This document shows, piece by piece, positions 46,608 to 64,000 of a stretch of 64,000 nt of DNA. The notes beneath the pieces were generated by a model. It was not told the origin of the DNA. It did no database searches and worked only from the letters and a program-made list of their open reading frames with translations. The position numbers and the translations under genes are program-made. This stretch comes from Heliopora coerulea (taxonomy: Eukaryota; Cnidaria; Anthozoa; Scleralcyonacea; Helioporidae), in the NCBI GenBank assembly GCA_030142905.1, contig JASJOG010000003.1, positions 1,578,001 to 1,642,000 of the forward strand, in the 5' to 3' direction. Position 1 is the stretch's first letter, and each line of letters begins with the position of its first letter.

Positions 46608-47272
46608 GTTGACGTCATTTAACGTAAGAGCTTCACTTCAGCGGAGGACGGCTGGTGGCGTGCGTGAATTTGCAAATTTATCAAACGATCCATTTTCAGT
46701 GTGGTTTTTATTCAAAATTTTGAGTGTTTAGGAGCGATTTTCTCATTAAACAAAACGGAAGTAAAGTAAATTTTGATAATACATAGCAATAGTCTGGAGT
46801 GACTCGTATTCACACATGGTGTCGTATTAGAACTACGTTCACCCGATGCCGATACATGTTGAAAACGGCACTAAAAATTGACGAGTAGTCGTCGTGTTCA
46901 CACGATAGTGGACTGAAAATGTGTCAAACCATCAGTTTAACCGCAACAATTTGAAAAGGATTTCTAAGCGGTAGGGGGTAAAAAAGCAATTCTTAGGAGC
47001 ATCGCGTGAACTTTAATGCCGATCCTTTTTTGTTTCAATTCACTCCCCAATCTTTCTTAGTTCAGGTTCGCGATATGTGGTGCCTTCTAAAAAATGACAA
47101 AATTCGGTTGTCCCTTCTCTTGTAGAAGATTTCTGTTGGGTATATGCTGCGCTGTTTTAACAAATATATTTTTATTCCAACGATTAGTGAGCATCAAGGG
47201 AAGAAAAACAATTGCGGGTAATGATTCTCATGTCTAAAGGGCAACTCAGAAGAGAAAGACACGGAAAGCTGG

Positions 47273-47300
47273 CAGTGGCGTAGCCAGCGGGAGACAGAGT
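47273..47300 (+). repeat. solitary hAT-like end
   Basis: CAGTGGCGTAGCCAGCGGGA, the typical hAT terminus of this window; partner end not found. Confidence 0.4.
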
Positions 47301-48572
47301 GGAGCCACGGGAGGATAGAAAGGGACAAAGTTTGGACGAAAATGATCGATAGACGGGATTGTCTGGCCTAAGATAAATTAAGTAACTGAGTTTGTTTATG
47401 TAAGCCCGGGTGAAATATTATCGGATCGTGTGAACGTAATCTCTTGCAATACTATTCAGAGATCATAGGTCTTTCCTTCCACTTTTAGGTTATCTCGGAA
47501 TACTCTTTGGTTAGAAATTTGAAATGCATACCAGAAGTATCCGGAAAAGTGGTCTGATGTTTTCTTCTATTCGTAGGGATGTCGGAAGCGGGGGGATGGG
47601 GACCAGCGTATGTGTGCGCCCCAACTTTTTAACTGGCTAGCATTATTGAACTACAAACGTATCATCGCCTTATGAGACCGCTGCTGAATTAAACGTTTTT
47701 CCTCAGAACCGTCAGAACATCACAAATTCGACTTCGAACAACATTCAATTTATTGTTTTTGGCACTTGTATAATGAGGGCAACTGACCATTGGGGTTTTT
47801 ACCCTTGGACACACCGTCAGACAAATTGCATCATTTATATCAATTCAAAATGCCTTTGAACTGAATTTCCCGTTCCTCAGTCTGTCCCATCAACAGACAA
47901 AAAAACCCTCACAAAATTCATGTCATGTCTTTTTTCGACCACGAGGTTGATTGAAACCAGCAGTTGCATAATTCTCCATTCGCTCTTTAATTTAACCCTT
48001 TCGGGTCCATATCTGCGACTTTAGTATTTTACTGTGGCTAACGTCAGAAATTAACCAGACATTCACATTGTTGGCTTAAATAGGGAAGTCGAAGCCAGAT
48101 TTTGGGTAGCGAGTTATCGTGTTCAACAGGAAAGAGTTAATAGACCGTTTAAAAAGGGCATACGTAATAATCGTTAACAATTTAAAAGAAACGATTTGGT
48201 ATCGGCAACTCAGCAGCCCACTACACCCACGTTCCATATCAGACAACTGGGAGGGCGAGAAAAGTGTCAAAAAGGACATGTACATGTTTCGAAAACAGGA
48301 GTTCGATCAGTGCCGTAGCAAGCCAACCCAGACTGGGTGCGTGCCGACAGGATATTTCCGAATTGGATCATTAAATTTCCGAATCACATTACTCAATTTC
48401 GACATTTCATGCACGTCTCAAATAATTAATTAACAGTAAACTGAATCAGTTATGAATGGTTTACTCTAATAATGAAAGCAACAGGAACGCTGATTTACTC
48501 TCCTCGCACAGTACTATTTTATCATGAATTAAAACAGTTTGCGTACTGACACAAAAAGTATTCTTCCCAATC

Positions 48573-48625
48573 GAAGTGTTCTTTAATTGTCCATATATAA
48601 CACATGAACAATTAAAGAACACTTC
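48573..48625. repeat. 18-bp perfect hairpin
   Basis: GAAGTGTTCTTTAATTGT (48573-48590) and its exact inverse (48608-48625), 17-bp loop. Confidence 0.9.
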
Positions 48626-49634
48626 AACTAACGCTTTTATCAGCTTTTTCATAGTCATTACTTCATATGGTACTGTTGATGTTTTCCGAACAGATCTTCT
48701 AGTTATTCGAATATTGCAATTTTCAAATTTGGGCGGGGGTACTGCACATTCCCCAAATACCCCCTTTCCCTGTGGTGCCAAGTTCGATGCATGAAACAGA
48801 TCTACATACACAACACCTAAACGAAATGTTTCGAAAACAGAACTTCAATGCATCAAATAGATCTAAATAACCCTTGGCCAGAGTAAACATATAGAAGTCG
48901 CATCCCGCCATATAAGTGAAAAAATCATTCAAAAAATTTTGGTTATCTTCAGTTTGAGTATTCACGGAGTGAACATTTCAAATCGTTCCACGACAAAGTG
49001 TTTTTGAGGTCTCACTCAAGTTATCGCTATTCCTGTTATCGTTTTTGTGATTGACTAACTTGCAGTAGCTACGGGCAGTTTCCTTGGGTAAGGTCAAACT
49101 TTGTCTATTCGGCTACTATCTAACATTTGAAGTCAAAATCCAACCATTTGTAAATCCTAAATGTTTGTTTTGTCAACTCTATCACAGTTATTTCTCTCTT
49201 TACATAATTTTAATGTTTGCCATTCAATTTCTGAGTCATTACTTTCGTCTTATCGTTGCAATTCCACCCCACTTTCACTAAATCACTATTGAGAATCTCC
49301 ATCACCGTCAGCCTATCACCTTATGGAAAAGCTCCTGTTATTTTATGGAACTAAGGTCAGGTTAGGGGGCTCTAGCCTCCAAGTATTTTACTGAACTTCA
49401 AAAAGCAGGCAACCATGGCAGTTTATTATCTTGGCCCCTTTGACAAATTCTTAGGCATTCTAAGATGTTCCGAGCAGTATTTCTGGTAATGTCTCAAAAT
49501 TTAGAACCACTGCCCAAAACCCCCTGGCCACACCAGTAAGTCAAACATGGGAAAGCGTTGCGTTTACAAAGTAACATCGCTCGAAGACAAACGAGATGAG
49601 TCATGATGAACGTAAATCGAGAAAAAGCAATATA

Positions 49635-49647
49635 TTTATTATTTATT
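49635..49647 (-). promoter_or_regulatory. UBA1 polyadenylation signal (candidate)
   Basis: Two AATAAA hexamers in a row on the - strand (49647-49642 and 49640-49635), about 185-195 nt after the UBA1 stop codon, a normal 3' UTR distance. Confidence 0.55.
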
Positions 49648-49830
49648 CTTTGAAAAAAATCAAAACCACATTATTTTGTATTGAGTTAAAATAAAACTAA
49701 TAGAATGAAACTTAATAGAATGAAACTAAAATAACGCTAGTAGTTGAAGATATTGCAGTCATTTATGCTTGTCCAATGGTGGCTGCCTGGCCGCAAGGGG
49801 GAACCATACCATTCCACCTTTCTAGCTCTA

Positions 49831-63506
<13,676 letters not shown>

Positions 63507-64000
63507 CTAAAATACAAATAGATGATCAAATAAGCAGAGGCATTTACACTATTAAACAAGTTCGATTCAGTTCATATGCACAAAATAAAGCCAGATATTC
63601 TTCGATAGGAATGTCATCTTTAAGCTTGGTTTCCATATAGTTGTAATTGTTGTAGCTCAGAAGACAATTAACGCCGATTCCATTACAACAATTGTGTTTG
63701 CATAAAGTTGTAATGATTGTAATTTAGCTGCCGATTTCTACCTAATACCCAGTACGTCTTGGTTTAGTGATCGCCGATTTATGTTGAAACTGCGCTAGCG
63801 GGTGGTTCGGAAAAAAAAAATTAGACTTGGGCAAGAGCCAAAAATTTGCTTCGAACAATACACGTTGTCATAAAATATTCCTCACAACTAGGATACTATC
63901 AAAAGGCATTACAACTTGCCTTAGCAAGGATTTGCAAAAAGTCAAGGAAAAGGAAAAATAAAATGGTCGCTTTCTGTCGCAAAATACAACCGACGGTCTT
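63507..64000 (-). other. UBA1 intron continuing past the window edge
   Basis: No further UBA1 exon is recognised in the last 494 bp. The preceding exon (AENYDIP-type block in orthologues) should lie beyond 64000. Confidence 0.6.

Larger units (their letters stand above)
43512..49830. other. convergent intergenic region between RanGAP1 and UBA1
   Basis: 6.3 kb between the two stop codons. It holds SINE foldbacks (45460-45870), a small hAT MITE (46295-46607), a solitary hAT-like end (47273) and a hairpin (48573-48625). No additional gene is recognised. Presumably it contains both 3' UTRs at its edges. Confidence 0.65.

Noticed and set aside
49500..49545. hAT-like right end CCCCCTGGCCACACCAG
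   Set aside because: No matching left end or 8-bp duplication could be found.

Overview
This is a eukaryotic window, most likely from an early-branching marine invertebrate such as a stony coral or other cnidarian (an inference). The reasons are short exons with GT-AG introns, protein sequences very close to vertebrate orthologues, AT-rich DNA, TTAGGG-type telomere-like repeats, and a dense mixture of Penelope-like, hAT, Tc1/pogo and LINE elements. Nothing bacterial is present.

Two cellular genes can be assembled exon by exon. The first is RanGAP1 on the + strand. It has 17 coding exons from the ATG at 5685 to the stop at 43511, and the exon lengths sum to 2046 nt, i.e. 681 residues in one open frame. 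It has the leucine-rich GAP domain, a very long acidic tract, and the C-terminal domain with the SUMO acceptor Lys. The second is the 3' part of the ubiquitin-activating enzyme E1 gene (UBA1) on the - strand. Its last five coding exons lie between 63506 and 49831 (176 residues, ending at the natural C terminus), and the rest lies beyond the right edge. The genes are convergent, with about 6.3 kb between their stop codons.

Almost everything else is transposon-derived and sits in the introns. 1521-5269 is a hAT element with its 8-bp target duplication, just upstream of RanGAP1. RanGAP1 intron 3 holds a second hAT copy containing a Penelope-derived palindrome. Intron 4 holds a hAT MITE and tRNA-like SINE foldbacks. 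Intron 7 (8.5 kb) holds a Penelope-like element split by a SINE and by a 2.86-kb pogo-like element, then a pogo-type MITE, Penelope termini and a LINE. Intron 12 holds a 404-bp palindrome. Intron 15 (6.4 kb) holds Penelope fragments, a Penelope-like element split by a Tc1 element, and a MITE. The large UBA1 intron (54805-63419) holds a Penelope-like element split by a LINE that is itself split by two palindromic elements.

The most unusual observations are these. (1) The pogo-like element at 16977-19838 carries, besides its transposase, a divergently transcribed second gene encoding a Cys-rich zinc-finger plus HIRAN-like protein. (2) A series of hammerhead-ribozyme folds lies at the ends of Penelope-like elements, with paired changes in stems I and III between copies. 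(3) Several nested insertions can be resolved to the base by their target-site duplications. (4) Two central genes of the SUMO/ubiquitin world, RanGAP1 and UBA1, lie tail to tail.
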